Part shown: positions 51,610-60,739 of the stretch, piece after piece
Position numbering within the stretch: position 1 is the stretch's first letter
How the letters are laid out: each line of letters starts with the position of its first letter
Source of the DNA: Lacrimispora xylanisolvens
GTDB taxonomy: Bacteria; Bacillota; Clostridia; Lachnospirales; Lachnospiraceae
Direction: 5' to 3'
NCBI RefSeq assembly: GCF_002934545.1
Contig: NZ_PTJA01000015.1
Location: forward strand, 1 to 64,000
DNA length: 64,000 bases
Notes under the pieces: model-generated
The model's input: only the letters and a program-made list of their open reading frames with translations
Told to the model about the DNA's origin: nothing
The model's database searches: none
Position numbers and translations under genes: made by a program

Positions 51610-52632
51610 ATGAAAAAAATAATGATGCTGGGAACCGGTGGTACGATTGCATGCAAAAGAGGAGATTCTGGTTTAAAGCCCCTTCTGACTTCAGACGAAC
51701 TTCTCTCCTATGTTCCCGATGCGGCGGATTTCTGTCAGGTAGACAGTCTTCAGATATTCAATATAGACAGCACCAATATGCAGCCAAAGCACTGGCTGGT
51801 AATTGCAAAAGCCATTGAAGATCATTACACTGCCTATGACGGCTTTGTTATCTGCCATGGAACGGATACCATGGCTTACACAGCAGCGGCTCTTTCTTAT
51901 CTGGTGCAGAACTCCCCAAAGCCCATTGTCATAACCGGTGCCCAAAAACCCATTGACATGGAAAATACTGATGCAAGAACCAATTTATCTGACAGCCTTC
52001 GATTTGCCAGTGATGACCGTTCCCATGATGTAAACATCGTTTTTGATGGAAAAGTTATCTCCGGTACAAGAGGGAAAAAGGAACGGACCAAAAGCTACAA
52101 CGCATTCTCCAGCATTAATTTTCCCTATATTGCTACAATTCAGGATGGACATGTGATCTTTTATCTGGATGACAAAAAAAATAACCGCTTTGCAAGTCCC
52201 ATGTTTTTTCATAAGCTGAATTTTAATGTAGCACTTTTAAAACTGATTCCATCCATGGGTGCGGATGTTCTGGATTATATGGCAGAGCATTATGATGCAG
52301 TCATTATTGAATCCTTTGGAGTAGGCGGTCTGCCCTCTTATGATTCCGGTGATTTTTATAAGGCCATTGAAAAATGGATTTCTCTTGGGAAAACAGTGGT
52401 AATGACAACCCAGGTGACCAATGAAGGCAGCAATATGTCAGTTTACGAGGTTGGGCATTCCATAAAAAAAGAATTTGGACTTCTGGAAGCATACGATATG
52501 ACTCTGGAGGCCACCGTAACCAAGCTCATGTGGATTCTTGGAAAAACAAAAGATCCTAAGGAGATACGGGATACCTTTTATCATACCGTAAACAGAGATA
52601 TTCTGTGGACCTTGCCAAATACCAATTCCTGA
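51610..52632 (+). CDS. ansA: L-asparaginase, type I
   Basis: Hydrolyses asparagine to aspartate and ammonia. The 340-residue product starts MKKIMMLGTGGTIACKRG with the first catalytic threonine (TGGTI, near residue 13). The second catalytic motif is HGTDTMAYTAAAL with the TDT triad near 90, and a Lys in VITGAQKPIDME follows. GVGGLPSYDSG and TTQVTNEGSNMSVYEVG in the C-terminal domain fit type I enzymes. There is no signal peptide, so cytosolic. The start is ATG 51610, 8 bases after AGGAGG; the longer frame from 51544 lacks a ribosome site. Confidence 0.94.
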   Translation: MKKIMMLGTGGTIACKRGDSGLKPLLTSDELLSYVPDAADFCQVDSLQIFNIDSTNMQPKHWLVIAKAIEDHYTAYDGFVICHGTDTMAYTAAALSYLVQNSPKPIVITGAQKPIDMENTDARTNLSDSLRFASDDRSHDVNIVFDGKVISGTRGKKERTKSYNAFSSINFPYIATIQDGHVIFYLDDKKNNRFASPMFFHKLNFNVALLKLIPSMGADVLDYMAEHYDAVIIESFGVGGLPSYDSGDFYKAIEKWISLGKTVVMTTQVTNEGSNMSVYEVGHSIKKEFGLLEAYDMTLEATVTKLMWILGKTKDPKEIRDTFYHTVNRDILWTLPNTNS

Positions 52633-52642
52633 AAATTTCAGC

Positions 52643-52680
52643 ACAAAGGGGAGTCCTGATACGGACCCCCCTGTTTTTTT
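52643..52680. terminator. Bidirectional terminator between ansA and clpB
   Basis: GGGGAGTCC and GGACCCCCC arms form eight or nine pairs around a six-base loop, followed by seven T. The clpB stop codon (52679) is at its right edge. Confidence 0.8.
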
Positions 52681-55267
52681 ATTCCAGATAAGCAATCAGT
52701 TTATCCCCTTCTTCTGAGACATCAATCACAATGGTACTTCCTGTATGGATCTCATCTCCAAGGATTACCCTGGCAGCAAGAGTCTCCACATGCTTTTGCA
52801 GATACCGCTTTAACGGTCTGGCTCCATATACCGGGTCATATCCCTGCTCCACGACAAATTCGCCGGCCTGGTCTGTCAGTTCAATCTTTATCTCACGATC
52901 CTCCAGTCTCCGGTTTAAATCCTTCATAAGCAGACTTACAATACCGGAAATGTTACTCTTATCCAGTGGCTTAAACAGAATGATTTCGTCCAGACGGTTT
53001 AAAAATTCCGGTCTGAAATGAGATCTTAAATCCCCCATTACCATCTCTTCTGCCGCTTCTGTAATATTCCCATTACTGTCTATCCCTGTAAGAAGGAACT
53101 GGGAACCAATATTGGAGGTCATAATAATTATGGTGTTTTTAAAGTCAACCGTCTTTCCGGTGGAATCGGTGATCCGCCCATCATCAAGAACCTGTAAAAG
53201 CACATTGAACACATCCGGATGAGCTTTTTCCACTTCGTCAAACAGCACCACGGAATATGGCTTTCTCCGTACTGCTTCAGTCAGCTGGCCGCCCTCATCG
53301 TAACCTACATATCCGGGAGGAGCTCCAATCAGTCTGGATACAGAGTGCTTTTCCATATATTCACTCATGTCAATTCTCACAATGTTGTTCTCTTCATCGA
53401 ACAGACTTTCGGCAAGCGCTTTGGCAAGCTCTGTTTTTCCCACACCGGTAGGACCTAAAAAGAGGAAGGAACCAATAGGTTTCGTGGGATCTTTAATTCC
53501 AGCCTTGGATCTGATAATTGCTTCCGTCACCTTTAAAACAGCTTCTTCCTGTCCAATCACCCTCTTATGAAGTTCCTGATCCAGATGAAGTGTCTTATTT
53601 CTCTCACTCTCCGTCAGACGGGCAACCGGAATTCCTGTCCATTTTGATACAATTCTTGCAATCTCATCTTCCGTTACACTTTCCCGTACCAGGCTTAAAT
53701 CCTGATTTTTCACCCGCTCCTCTTCCTCTGCCAGTTCCTTCTGAAGCTGGGGTAATCTGCCGTATTGAAGCTCTGCTGCACGGTTTAAGTCGTATTTCTG
53801 CTGAGCAGTCTGAATTTCCCTGTTAAGGTTTTCAATCTCCTCTCTTAAGGAGGAAAGACGTTCTACCGATGCCTTCTCATTCTCCCACTGCGCCTTTTGT
53901 GAGGCAAATTCATCATGAAGCTCCGCCAGTTCCTGCTGCAGCTCTGCCAGACGATCCTGACTTAAGCGGTCTGTTTCTTTCTTTAAGGCAGCTTCTTCTA
54001 TCTCCATCTGCATGATCCGCCTTGACAGCTCGTCAAGCTCAGCGGGCATGGAATCCAGCTCTGTCTTAATCATGGCGCATGCCTCATCCACCAGGTCAAT
54101 GGCCTTATCCGGCAGAAAACGCTCACTGATATAACGATCAGAAAGGGTGGCCGCAGATACCAGGGCAGAGTCTGTGATTTTCACTCCGTGATAAACCTCG
54201 TACCGCTCTTTCAACCCTCTTAAAATGGAAATCGTATCTTCTACAGTGGGCTCATCTACCATAACCGGCTGGAATCTCCGTTCCAGTGCCTGGTCTTTTT
54301 CAATATACTGGCGGTATTCATCCAATGTAGTCGCACCAATGCAATGAAGCTCTCCTCTGGCAAGCATGGGCTTCAGCATATTGCCTGCATCCATGGAGCC
54401 TTCTGTCTTTCCTGCTCCAACGATGGTATGAAGCTCATCAATAAAAAGAATGATCTGGCCGTCGCTTTTTTTCACTTCATCAAGAACTGCTTTTAAACGC
54501 TCTTCAAATTCACCCCGGTACTTTGCACCTGCCAGCAATGCACCCATATCCAGTGCAAACAGCCTTTTATCTTTTAAGCCATCAGGCACATCACCTCTTA
54601 CAATTCTCTGGGCCAGCCCTTCCACAACTGCGGTCTTACCAACACCCGGCTCTCCGATTAATACCGGGTTGTTCTTGGTCTTCCTGGATAAAATCCGGAC
54701 TACATTACGGATTTCGCTGTCTCTGCCGATGACAGGATCCAGTTTCTGATCTCTGGCTCTTTCTACCAGGTCATACCCATACTTTGTCAGCGTATCGTAG
54801 GTTGCCTCGGGATTATCACTTACAACTCTCTGGTTACCTCTTACTGTGGATAATGCCGTCAAAAAATTCTCTCTTGTAATGCCATAGCTGCGAAACAGTT
54901 CTTTTAATGCCTTTGATGGCTGTTTTAACATGGCCAGGAATAAATGCTCAACCGAAACATACTGGTCTCCCATTCCCTTTGCCTCATCCTCCGCACTGAT
55001 TAAAACCTTATTTAAGTCATTGCTGATGTAAAGCTGTCCGCCGCTTACTTTAGGAAGCTTCTGGATTGCCCCTGCAGCCTCATCAAGAAATAATTCTTTC
55101 TGTATATTCATCTTGGTGATCAGTTTTAAAATCAGGCTGTCTTCAATGGTAAGAAGGCTGTACAGCATATGTTCCTGTTCAATCTGCTGGTTTCCGTATT
55201 CATACGCAAGCTTTTCGCAGTTCTTCACAGCCTCCATGGACTTCTGTGTAAATTTATTAATGTTCAC
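52679..55267 (-). CDS. clpB: ATP-dependent disaggregase ClpB
   Basis: A hexameric AAA+ chaperone that works with DnaK to dissolve protein aggregates. The 862-residue product has the Clp_N repeats (about 1-145), a first AAA module with Walker [14 protein letters not shown] near residue 200, the ClpB-specific coiled-coil middle domain (about 395-520), a second AAA module with [14 protein letters not shown] near 600, and the C-terminal ClpB D2-small domain. The start is GTG 55267 (NINKFTQKS), 8 bases after AAGGAGG; a longer ATG frame to 55303 includes that site. A strong promoter with a dyad shared with hsp20 lies at 55314-55353. No CIRCE element is present. Confidence 0.97.
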   Translation of the reverse strand: MNINKFTQKSMEAVKNCEKLAYEYGNQQIEQEHMLYSLLTIEDSLILKLITKMNIQKELFLDEAAGAIQKLPKVSGGQLYISNDLNKVLISAEDEAKGMGDQYVSVEHLFLAMLKQPSKALKELFRSYGITRENFLTALSTVRGNQRVVSDNPEATYDTLTKYGYDLVERARDQKLDPVIGRDSEIRNVVRILSRKTKNNPVLIGEPGVGKTAVVEGLAQRIVRGDVPDGLKDKRLFALDMGALLAGAKYRGEFEERLKAVLDEVKKSDGQIILFIDELHTIVGAGKTEGSMDAGNMLKPMLARGELHCIGATTLDEYRQYIEKDQALERRFQPVMVDEPTVEDTISILRGLKERYEVYHGVKITDSALVSAATLSDRYISERFLPDKAIDLVDEACAMIKTELDSMPAELDELSRRIMQMEIEEAALKKETDRLSQDRLAELQQELAELHDEFASQKAQWENEKASVERLSSLREEIENLNREIQTAQQKYDLNRAAELQYGRLPQLQKELAEEEERVKNQDLSLVRESVTEDEIARIVSKWTGIPVARLTESERNKTLHLDQELHKRVIGQEEAVLKVTEAIIRSKAGIKDPTKPIGSFLFLGPTGVGKTELAKALAESLFDEENNIVRIDMSEYMEKHSVSRLIGAPPGYVGYDEGGQLTEAVRRKPYSVVLFDEVEKAHPDVFNVLLQVLDDGRITDSTGKTVDFKNTIIIMTSNIGSQFLLTGIDSNGNITEAAEEMVMGDLRSHFRPEFLNRLDEIILFKPLDKSNISGIVSLLMKDLNRRLEDREIKIELTDQAGEFVVEQGYDPVYGARPLKRYLQKHVETLAARVILGDEIHTGSTIVIDVSEEGDKLIAYLE

Positions 55268-55313
55268 GGCAATTTCCTCCTTTATCCGGCTCTTTACAAA
55301 CATTACAGCATTT

Positions 55314-55353
55314 GTTCTATATGTAATATAACAAACGCATTCAAAAGTGTCAA
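55314..55353 (-). promoter_or_regulatory. clpB promoter with hsp20-like dyad
   Basis: On the minus strand, -35 TTGACA (55353-55348), a 17-base spacer and -10 TATATT (55330-55325). The block GTTATAT-TACAT-ATAGAAC (55332-55314) is nearly identical to the dyad at the hsp20 promoter (22441-22459). Confidence 0.85.
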
Positions 55354-55410
55354 GATATTTTGATTAAATTTATGATTTATAAATAATATCTTACAGTTTC
55401 CTTTCCTTCA

Positions 55411-55439
55411 TTGTTTTTTCTCAGGGGTTCGCTTATAAT
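55411..55439 (+). promoter_or_regulatory. Promoter of the cell-wall-binding protein gene
   Basis: -35 TTGTTT (55411-55416), a 17-base spacer and -10 TATAAT (55434-55439), 40 bases before the start codon. Confidence 0.7.
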
Positions 55440-55479
55440 CGATTCATACAATCTCTGGGAGAACCGGAAGGAGGAGACT

Positions 55480-56025
55480 ATGAACGACAGACGCCGCTTT
55501 TTATCGGTCCCTGCCATTCGCCTGGCAGCAGCCGCGCTTTTTTCCGTCTGGTTTGCTGCATACGGTGCAGACCCTTTTATCAGCTATGCCCATACAAAAG
55601 AGGAATCCATTTATATTTCCGGAAACTGGGTAAAAGATGACGCCGGTTGGCGCTACTTTAACCAGTGGAATTCCAAATATCCCGCCGGACAGTGGATCGA
55701 ATATCAGGGTAATTCCTATTATTTTATGGATAATGGATATATGGCCACCGGCTGGCATTATTTAAACGGCCATTGGTATTACTTTAATCCGGAAGAGGGA
55801 AGTACACAGGGAGCCATGGTAACCGGATGGATCCGTGACTCTCATTATAATAGCACCTTTTATACAAACCAGATAGGGATTATGGTAACCGGATGGCATA
55901 AGATTGATGCCCACTGGTACTACTTTAATCCGGGTCCGGATGGTGTTTTGGGGCAGATGGCAGTGAGCCGGGTGATTGAAGGCTCTTATGTAAATGCAGA
56001 TGGGAAGATGAATGAAAATCGTTAA
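55480..56025 (+). CDS. Secreted cell-wall-binding repeat protein
   Basis: The 181-residue product has a signal peptide (about residues 1-37, cleaved near SYAHT) and then only cell-wall/choline-binding-type repeats, with no catalytic domain. Four to five repeats are seen, each with the W-Y-Y-F/Y-F-N-G-x-M-x-T-G-W pattern: for example GWRYFNQW, YYFMDNGYMATGWHYLNGHW, YYFNPEEG and HWYYFNPGPDG. It should attach to choline- or teichoic-acid-decorated wall. The LicD protein elsewhere in the window is a candidate source of such decoration, but this is only inference. AGGAGGAGACT precedes ATG 55480. Monocistronic; convergent with the MATE gene. Confidence 0.87.
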   Translation: MNDRRRFLSVPAIRLAAAALFSVWFAAYGADPFISYAHTKEESIYISGNWVKDDAGWRYFNQWNSKYPAGQWIEYQGNSYYFMDNGYMATGWHYLNGHWYYFNPEEGSTQGAMVTGWIRDSHYNSTFYTNQIGIMVTGWHKIDAHWYYFNPGPDGVLGQMAVSRVIEGSYVNADGKMNENR

Positions 56026-56066
56026 AAAGGGCAGTGCCGTTAAGAAACGGACACTGCCCTTTTTTC
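56025..56066. terminator. Bidirectional terminator containing a stop codon
   Basis: GGGCAGTGxCCGT and ACGGACACTGCCC-type arms (around 56029-56041 and 56047-56059) are flanked by AAAAA and TTTTTT. The stop codon of the MATE gene (56040) lies inside the hairpin. Confidence 0.85.
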
Positions 56067-57362
56067 AATTCCACGAAACCGCAGTGCAAATACAACTGCG
56101 CGGAAAAACCAGTCAATAAACATTCCATACCAGATCCCCATTACTCCCAGGTTCATGACCTGCACGAATAAATAGGATGTACCGATCCGGAACAGCCACA
56201 TGGAAAATACAGAAACCATCATGGTAAACTTTGCATCCATAGAGGCTCTTAACGCATATGGAACTGTAAACGAGATTGGCCACACAATCATGGCAAAACA
56301 ATGCACCACGATCATCTGGGCTGATATCTGGGCTGCCTGGGGAGACAGATTGTAGATGGATACCAGCTGGTCTGAAAATAGTACCATAACCGTACACAGG
56401 ACTAATAAGATACCATAATTAATCCCTACCAAAAGCCTGGAGTAATACTTGACCTGTTTGATCTCTCCTGCGCCCACACACTGACCTACAATGGTAATTA
56501 AACCAAGCCCGATGGCATTACCGGGAAGGTATAAAAGAGTCACCAGGTTTGATGCCACTGCATAACTGGCAATGGCCGCAGTCCCAAGTGACGAAACCAG
56601 GCTCTGAAGCGCAATCTTACCAAACTGAAACATACCGTTTTCCAGACCGTTTGGAATGCCAACCACCAGAATATTCTTTATCATTTTAAAATCCGGTTTC
56701 AGCTCGGAAAGCCGCCTGATTCTTACCACATTGTCCGGATTCTGTATCAGATAAAACATCATGACAGCTGCAACAATACGGCTTATGAGAGTGGGATAAG
56801 CCACGCCTTCCACTCCCATATGCAGACCATAAACACAAATCGTATTGCCGACGATATTTACCACATTCATAACAAGGGAAACAAACATGGATATCTTGGC
56901 ATTTCCCATGGACCGGAAAAGCGCGGCACAGGAATTATAGATTGCTATAAATGGATAAGACAGGGCTGTAATCTGAAAATAAATCACAGCAGCGTCCATT
57001 ACCTCCGGCTCCACATTGCCAAATATCATCCGAAGAAGAAGCCGGTTGCCTGCCAATGCGGCAACTGTAAGCAACAGGGAAAATAAAGCCGTAACTCCCA
57101 TCAGCTGGCCTGCTGCCTTGCATGCATTCACTGATTGTTTTTTTCCTAAATACTGGGCGGAGATTACCGCACCTCCGGTCGCCAGCGCGGAAAGAATCTG
57201 TATAATCAGTATATTGATGGCATCCACCAGAGATACGCCTGATACAGCCGCTTCCCCAACCGCTGCCACCATCACCACAGCCACCATACCTACCAGGACT
57301 GCCAGGATCTGTTCTACTATCAAAGGGGCCAGAAGCCCGGTTAAATCTTTTCTTGAAAACAT
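56040..57362 (-). CDS. MATE-family efflux transporter
   Basis: A cation-coupled drug/organic-cation exporter in the cytoplasmic membrane. The 440-residue product has 12 predicted helices in two homologous bundles (about 1-220 and 225-440), with MATE features such as LVDAINILIIQILSALATGGA near 46 and VGIPNGLENGMFQFGKIALQ near 233. There is no signal peptide. The start at 57362 is 3 bases after the oxidoreductase stop, so the two genes form one operon. The substrate is unknown. The gene ends within a bidirectional terminator. Confidence 0.92.
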   Translation of the reverse strand: MFSRKDLTGLLAPLIVEQILAVLVGMVAVVMVAAVGEAAVSGVSLVDAINILIIQILSALATGGAVISAQYLGKKQSVNACKAAGQLMGVTALFSLLLTVAALAGNRLLLRMIFGNVEPEVMDAAVIYFQITALSYPFIAIYNSCAALFRSMGNAKISMFVSLVMNVVNIVGNTICVYGLHMGVEGVAYPTLISRIVAAVMMFYLIQNPDNVVRIRRLSELKPDFKMIKNILVVGIPNGLENGMFQFGKIALQSLVSSLGTAAIASYAVASNLVTLLYLPGNAIGLGLITIVGQCVGAGEIKQVKYYSRLLVGINYGILLVLCTVMVLFSDQLVSIYNLSPQAAQISAQMIVVHCFAMIVWPISFTVPYALRASMDAKFTMMVSVFSMWLFRIGTSYLFVQVMNLGVMGIWYGMFIDWFFRAVVFALRFRGIEKRAVSVS

Positions 57363-57365
57363 AAA

Positions 57366-58358
57366 TTATTCCTCATTGGTTGTCTCGAATGGGTAACGTA
57401 TCCCCCACTGTCTTCTCAGCTCGTCCATCACTCTCATTACATTAAGGGTGGTCTGGTGAGGCATCTGCGGGCACTCCGTCCATCCCTGTTCGATCGCGTC
57501 TTTACTGGCCAGAACCTGATATTCATATCCGGTGATCTGTTCCGGTCTCTGATAGGAGCCCACCAGCTTCCGGTCTGTATTATATACACAAATGGATTCA
57601 AAATTATTGATGTTTTCCACAACCAGGAATCCTTTTGTTCCATAGATAATGCCCTGACGGTCAGAAAGAACCTGGATGGAACTGTTCAATACAGCCATCT
57701 TACCGCCTGGATAAAGAAGAGTAATGCTGTTTTGGGCATCCACACCTGTCTCCGTCTTAATCACGCTGGAGGCAATATCAGTAATCTCATCACCAAAAAC
57801 AAGAGATGCAAAATTAAGGGTATAAACGCCTACATCCAGAAGCGCTCCCCCTGCAAGCTCCGGGGCCACAATCCGGTGTTTATCTGACACCAGGTAGGCC
57901 AGATTGGCAGTGAGTGTCATGGGTTCTCCGATGATGCCGGAAGCAAGAACTTCCTTCAGCGTATCAGCCATCGGCATATACCGCACCCACATGGCTTCTG
58001 TAATCATCAGGTTTTTCTCCTGAGCCAGGTCAATCATCTCTTTTGCCTGGGAATAATTAGCTGCAAATGACTTTTCACACAGAACATGCTTTCCATGTTC
58101 CAGGCACAGCCTGGCATTCCTGCTGTGCTCCGAATGGGGAGTCGCAATATAAATCAGCTGAACCTCACTGTCAGCTGCCAGCTCTTCATAGGAGCCATAA
58201 GCTTTTTTTATAGAAAAACGTGCTGCAAAATCTTCTGCCTTTTCAAGACTTCGGGAAGCAGCACCATATAAGCAGACTTCAGGCATCTGAACCATGGTCT
58301 CTGCCAAAATTGATGCAATTCTACCTGTTCCCATGATTCCAACTTTCAATACTTCCAT
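57366..58358 (-). CDS. Gfo/Idh/MocA-family oxidoreductase
   Basis: The 330-residue product has an N-terminal Rossmann domain (GIMGTGRIASILAETM, residues 8-23; IYIATPHSEHS near 70) and a C-terminal dehydrogenase domain (about 130-330). The catalytic EKP motif is altered to EKS (CEKSFAANYSQAKEM, near 95), with the lysine kept. GGALLDVGVYTLNFASLVFG near 168 matches the family. It probably oxidises or reduces a sugar or cyclitol using NAD(P); the substrate cannot be inferred. Same strand and 3 bases upstream of the MATE gene. Confidence 0.92.
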   Translation of the reverse strand: MEVLKVGIMGTGRIASILAETMVQMPEVCLYGAASRSLEKAEDFAARFSIKKAYGSYEELAADSEVQLIYIATPHSEHSRNARLCLEHGKHVLCEKSFAANYSQAKEMIDLAQEKNLMITEAMWVRYMPMADTLKEVLASGIIGEPMTLTANLAYLVSDKHRIVAPELAGGALLDVGVYTLNFASLVFGDEITDIASSVIKTETGVDAQNSITLLYPGGKMAVLNSSIQVLSDRQGIIYGTKGFLVVENINNFESICVYNTDRKLVGSYQRPEQITGYEYQVLASKDAIEQGWTECPQMPHQTTLNVMRVMDELRRQWGIRYPFETTNEE

Positions 58359-58423
58359 ATTTTATCCTCCAGCTGATTATTTTAGTTCTTTCAGTATAAC
58401 ACATGGATAAAGCCCGTACAACA

Positions 58424-59311
58424 TCAATGCTCCTCCATCTCCAAAACCAGCTCCATAAAAGCCTTCATCTCCCTGCTGAGCCATTTATCCTTATGATAAA
58501 CAATCTGTCTCCAGGTTCTTAAATAAAATTCTTTCATGGAAAGAGCCGTCAAATGTCCCTGTTCCATCTCCTCCCTGATTGTAAACTCCGGTAGAAAGGA
58601 GATTCCTTCATTCTGTTTCAGCAGCTTAATAATAAATTCCGTATTCCCTATTTCCAGGAAGGGATGAAGTTTCTTATCATCCGATGCCAGATACTGTTCC
58701 AGAATAAACCGGTAGCTGGCATCCTTTTCTGTTAAAATCAGGGGCTGAGTAATGATCTGGTCAATGGTAAGTCCGGTTTCCTTTGCAAAGATATGATCCT
58801 TTGATGCGGCAAATATGATCTCTTCCGGCTTCTCCAGTATTTTAACCCATTTGGCATCATACATTCTGCGATCCAGAAAATAAACCATATCCACCTGATT
58901 GCTGTTCATCATGTTCAGCAGGATCTCCGGAGAATCAATCACAATATTAATGTTTACTTTGGGATAACGGTGATGATACTCCCTGATTAATGGAGGAAAA
59001 AGAGTGGAACAGATGGATTCAATGGTACCGATCACAAGAGTGCCGGTCAGCTCCGAGGACTGGCCAAGGGCGTTACGGGCATAAGCCACATTCCTCATAA
59101 TTTCAGATGCGTACTGGTAAAACATCTCTCCTTCATGTGTTAAAGTAGTCTGCTTGCCAATCCGGTCAAACAAATGAACGTTTAATTCTTTTTCCAGCTG
59201 TTTAACCTGAACCGTCACTGCTGCCTGAGAATATTTAAGCTTTTCTGCCGCCCTGCAAAAGCTTTTTAAATCAGCAACTTCTAAAAATGTTCGTATTTCA
59301 CGGAGTTCCAT
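58424..59311 (-). CDS. LysR-family transcriptional regulator
   Basis: The 295-residue product has the N-terminal LysR winged helix (about 1-60; MELREIRTFLEVADLKSF, KLKYSQAAVTVQVKQLEKEL) and a periplasmic-binding-protein-like effector domain (about 90-290). It is divergent from the desulfidase-like lyase and DAACS permease genes, the usual LysR arrangement, so it most likely activates them in response to their substrate. AT-rich intergenic DNA (59312-59460) with several ATTAAA repeats would hold its sites. Confidence 0.93.
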   Translation of the reverse strand: MELREIRTFLEVADLKSFCRAAEKLKYSQAAVTVQVKQLEKELNVHLFDRIGKQTTLTHEGEMFYQYASEIMRNVAYARNALGQSSELTGTLVIGTIESICSTLFPPLIREYHHRYPKVNINIVIDSPEILLNMMNSNQVDMVYFLDRRMYDAKWVKILEKPEEIIFAASKDHIFAKETGLTIDQIITQPLILTEKDASYRFILEQYLASDDKKLHPFLEIGNTEFIIKLLKQNEGISFLPEFTIREEMEQGHLTALSMKEFYLRTWRQIVYHKDKWLSREMKAFMELVLEMEEH

Positions 59312-59364
59312 ATCGATCCTCTCTTAATTTAAAAATATTAAACGATATCATAAAAACATTAAAT

Positions 59365-59393
59365 TTTACATTCATTTATATTTATGGTACATT
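59365..59393 (+). promoter_or_regulatory. Promoter of the lyase-permease operon
   Basis: -35 TTTACA (59365-59370), a 17-base spacer and -10 TACATT (59388-59393), in the gap shared with the LysR gene. Confidence 0.65.
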
Positions 59394-59462
59394 AAAGTCA
59401 CTCAGAAATCAACTCAAAGGATGAGTATTTTCAGGACACGATTAGAAAGGACTTTAAAAAGT

Positions 59463-60737
59463 ATGGAAAAGGCAGAATGTAAATACCGCGCCTACGTGCA
59501 GATTCTAAAGGAAGAGCTGATACCGGCTATGGGCTGTACGGAACCGATTGCTCTGGCTTATGCTGCTGCAGTAGCGAAAAAGACACTGGGCGCCATTCCG
59601 GACAAGGTGGTAGTTGGTGCCAGCGGGAGCATTATCAAAAATGTAAAATCCGTCATTGTTCCCAACACCGGCCACCTGAAAGGAATACCGGCAGCTGTAG
59701 CCGCAGGAATTGTGGCGGGAGATCCGGATAAGGAACTGGAAGTGATTTCCTGTGTTACACCGGACCAGATCTCTGAGATGAAGCAATTCATGGAGGAGAC
59801 TGAAATAGGGGTTGTACATATTGATAATGGAATCACGTTTGATATCCTGATCACTCTGTACAAAGGATCCTCCACATGCACAGTGCGGATAGCCAATTAC
59901 CATACCAACATTGTACTAATCGAAAAGGACGGGACGGTCTTAAAACAGCTGGATGCCGGCATAGAAGAAGAGGCGCTGACAGACCGGAGCATACTCAGCA
60001 TGGAAGATATCTGGGATTTTATCAATACCGTTGACATTGCTGATATCAAGGAAACGCTGGACCGACAGATCCGGTACAACTGGGCTATTGCAGAGGAAGG
60101 CCTGACCAATGACTACGGCGCCAATATTGGCAAAGTCCTGTTAAAGAGTGCAGGCAGCGACATTTCCCTGAAAGCAAAGGCCATGGCTGCCGCTGGTTCC
60201 GATGCCCGTATGAATGGCTGCGAGCTTCCGGTCATCATTAATTCCGGCAGCGGCAATCAGGGAATTACCGTTTCGGTTCCAGTCATTGTCTATGCCAGAG
60301 AATTAGGCGTCAGTGAGGAAACCATGTACCGGGCACTTGCCTTATCCAACTTAACTTCCATTCATCAAAAGACTCCCATCGGAAGATTATCCGCGTATTG
60401 CGGAGCGGTAAATGCCGGGGCTGGGGCTGGGGCTGGAATCGCTTATTTATGCGGAGGCGGCTACGAGGAAGTGATACATACCGTTGTCAATGCGCTGGCC
60501 ATTGTATCGGGTATTGTATGTGATGGGGCAAAAGCTTCCTGTGCGGCAAAGATAGCCTCTTCCATTGAAGCAGGAATCTTTGGATACAGCATGTACAGTC
60601 ATGGACAGCAATTTCTGGATGGGGACGGCATTGTCACAAAAGGCGTAGAGGCTACGCTGAAAAACGTTGGCAGATTGGGGAAAAAAGGAATGAAGGAGAC
60701 CAACGAGGAAATCATTAAAATCATGATAGGAGAATAG
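59463..60737 (+). CDS. UPF0597/CyuA-like L-cysteine desulfidase or serine dehydratase-type lyase
   Basis: The 424-residue product belongs to the iron-sulfur serine dehydratase alpha superfamily (UPF0597, YhaM/CyuA, L-cysteine desulfidase). Candidate cluster or active-site cysteines lie in MGCTEPIALAYA (near residue 23), in the GRLSAYCGAVNAG region near 315 and in CDGAKASCAAKIA near 355. A Gly-rich NSGSGNQGITVSVP near 270 is typical. It probably degrades cysteine to pyruvate, sulfide and ammonia, or a related amino acid. The start is ATG 59463; the upstream ATG at 59421 lacks a spaced ribosome site. The permease gene follows after 2 bases. Confidence 0.88.
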   Translation: MEKAECKYRAYVQILKEELIPAMGCTEPIALAYAAAVAKKTLGAIPDKVVVGASGSIIKNVKSVIVPNTGHLKGIPAAVAAGIVAGDPDKELEVISCVTPDQISEMKQFMEETEIGVVHIDNGITFDILITLYKGSSTCTVRIANYHTNIVLIEKDGTVLKQLDAGIEEEALTDRSILSMEDIWDFINTVDIADIKETLDRQIRYNWAIAEEGLTNDYGANIGKVLLKSAGSDISLKAKAMAAAGSDARMNGCELPVIINSGSGNQGITVSVPVIVYARELGVSEETMYRALALSNLTSIHQKTPIGRLSAYCGAVNAGAGAGAGIAYLCGGGYEEVIHTVVNALAIVSGIVCDGAKASCAAKIASSIEAGIFGYSMYSHGQQFLDGDGIVTKGVEATLKNVGRLGKKGMKETNEEIIKIMIGE

Positions 60738-60739
60738 GT

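Noticed and set aside
55268-55303. ATG start of clpB at 55303
   Set aside because: The extension contains the AAGGAGG site itself; GTG 55267 is correctly spaced and matches the usual ClpB N-terminus.
59421-59462. Upstream start for the desulfidase-like lyase
   Set aside because: The ATG at 59421 has its AAGG directly abutting it, with no spacing; ATG 59463 fits a normal site and family N-termini better.
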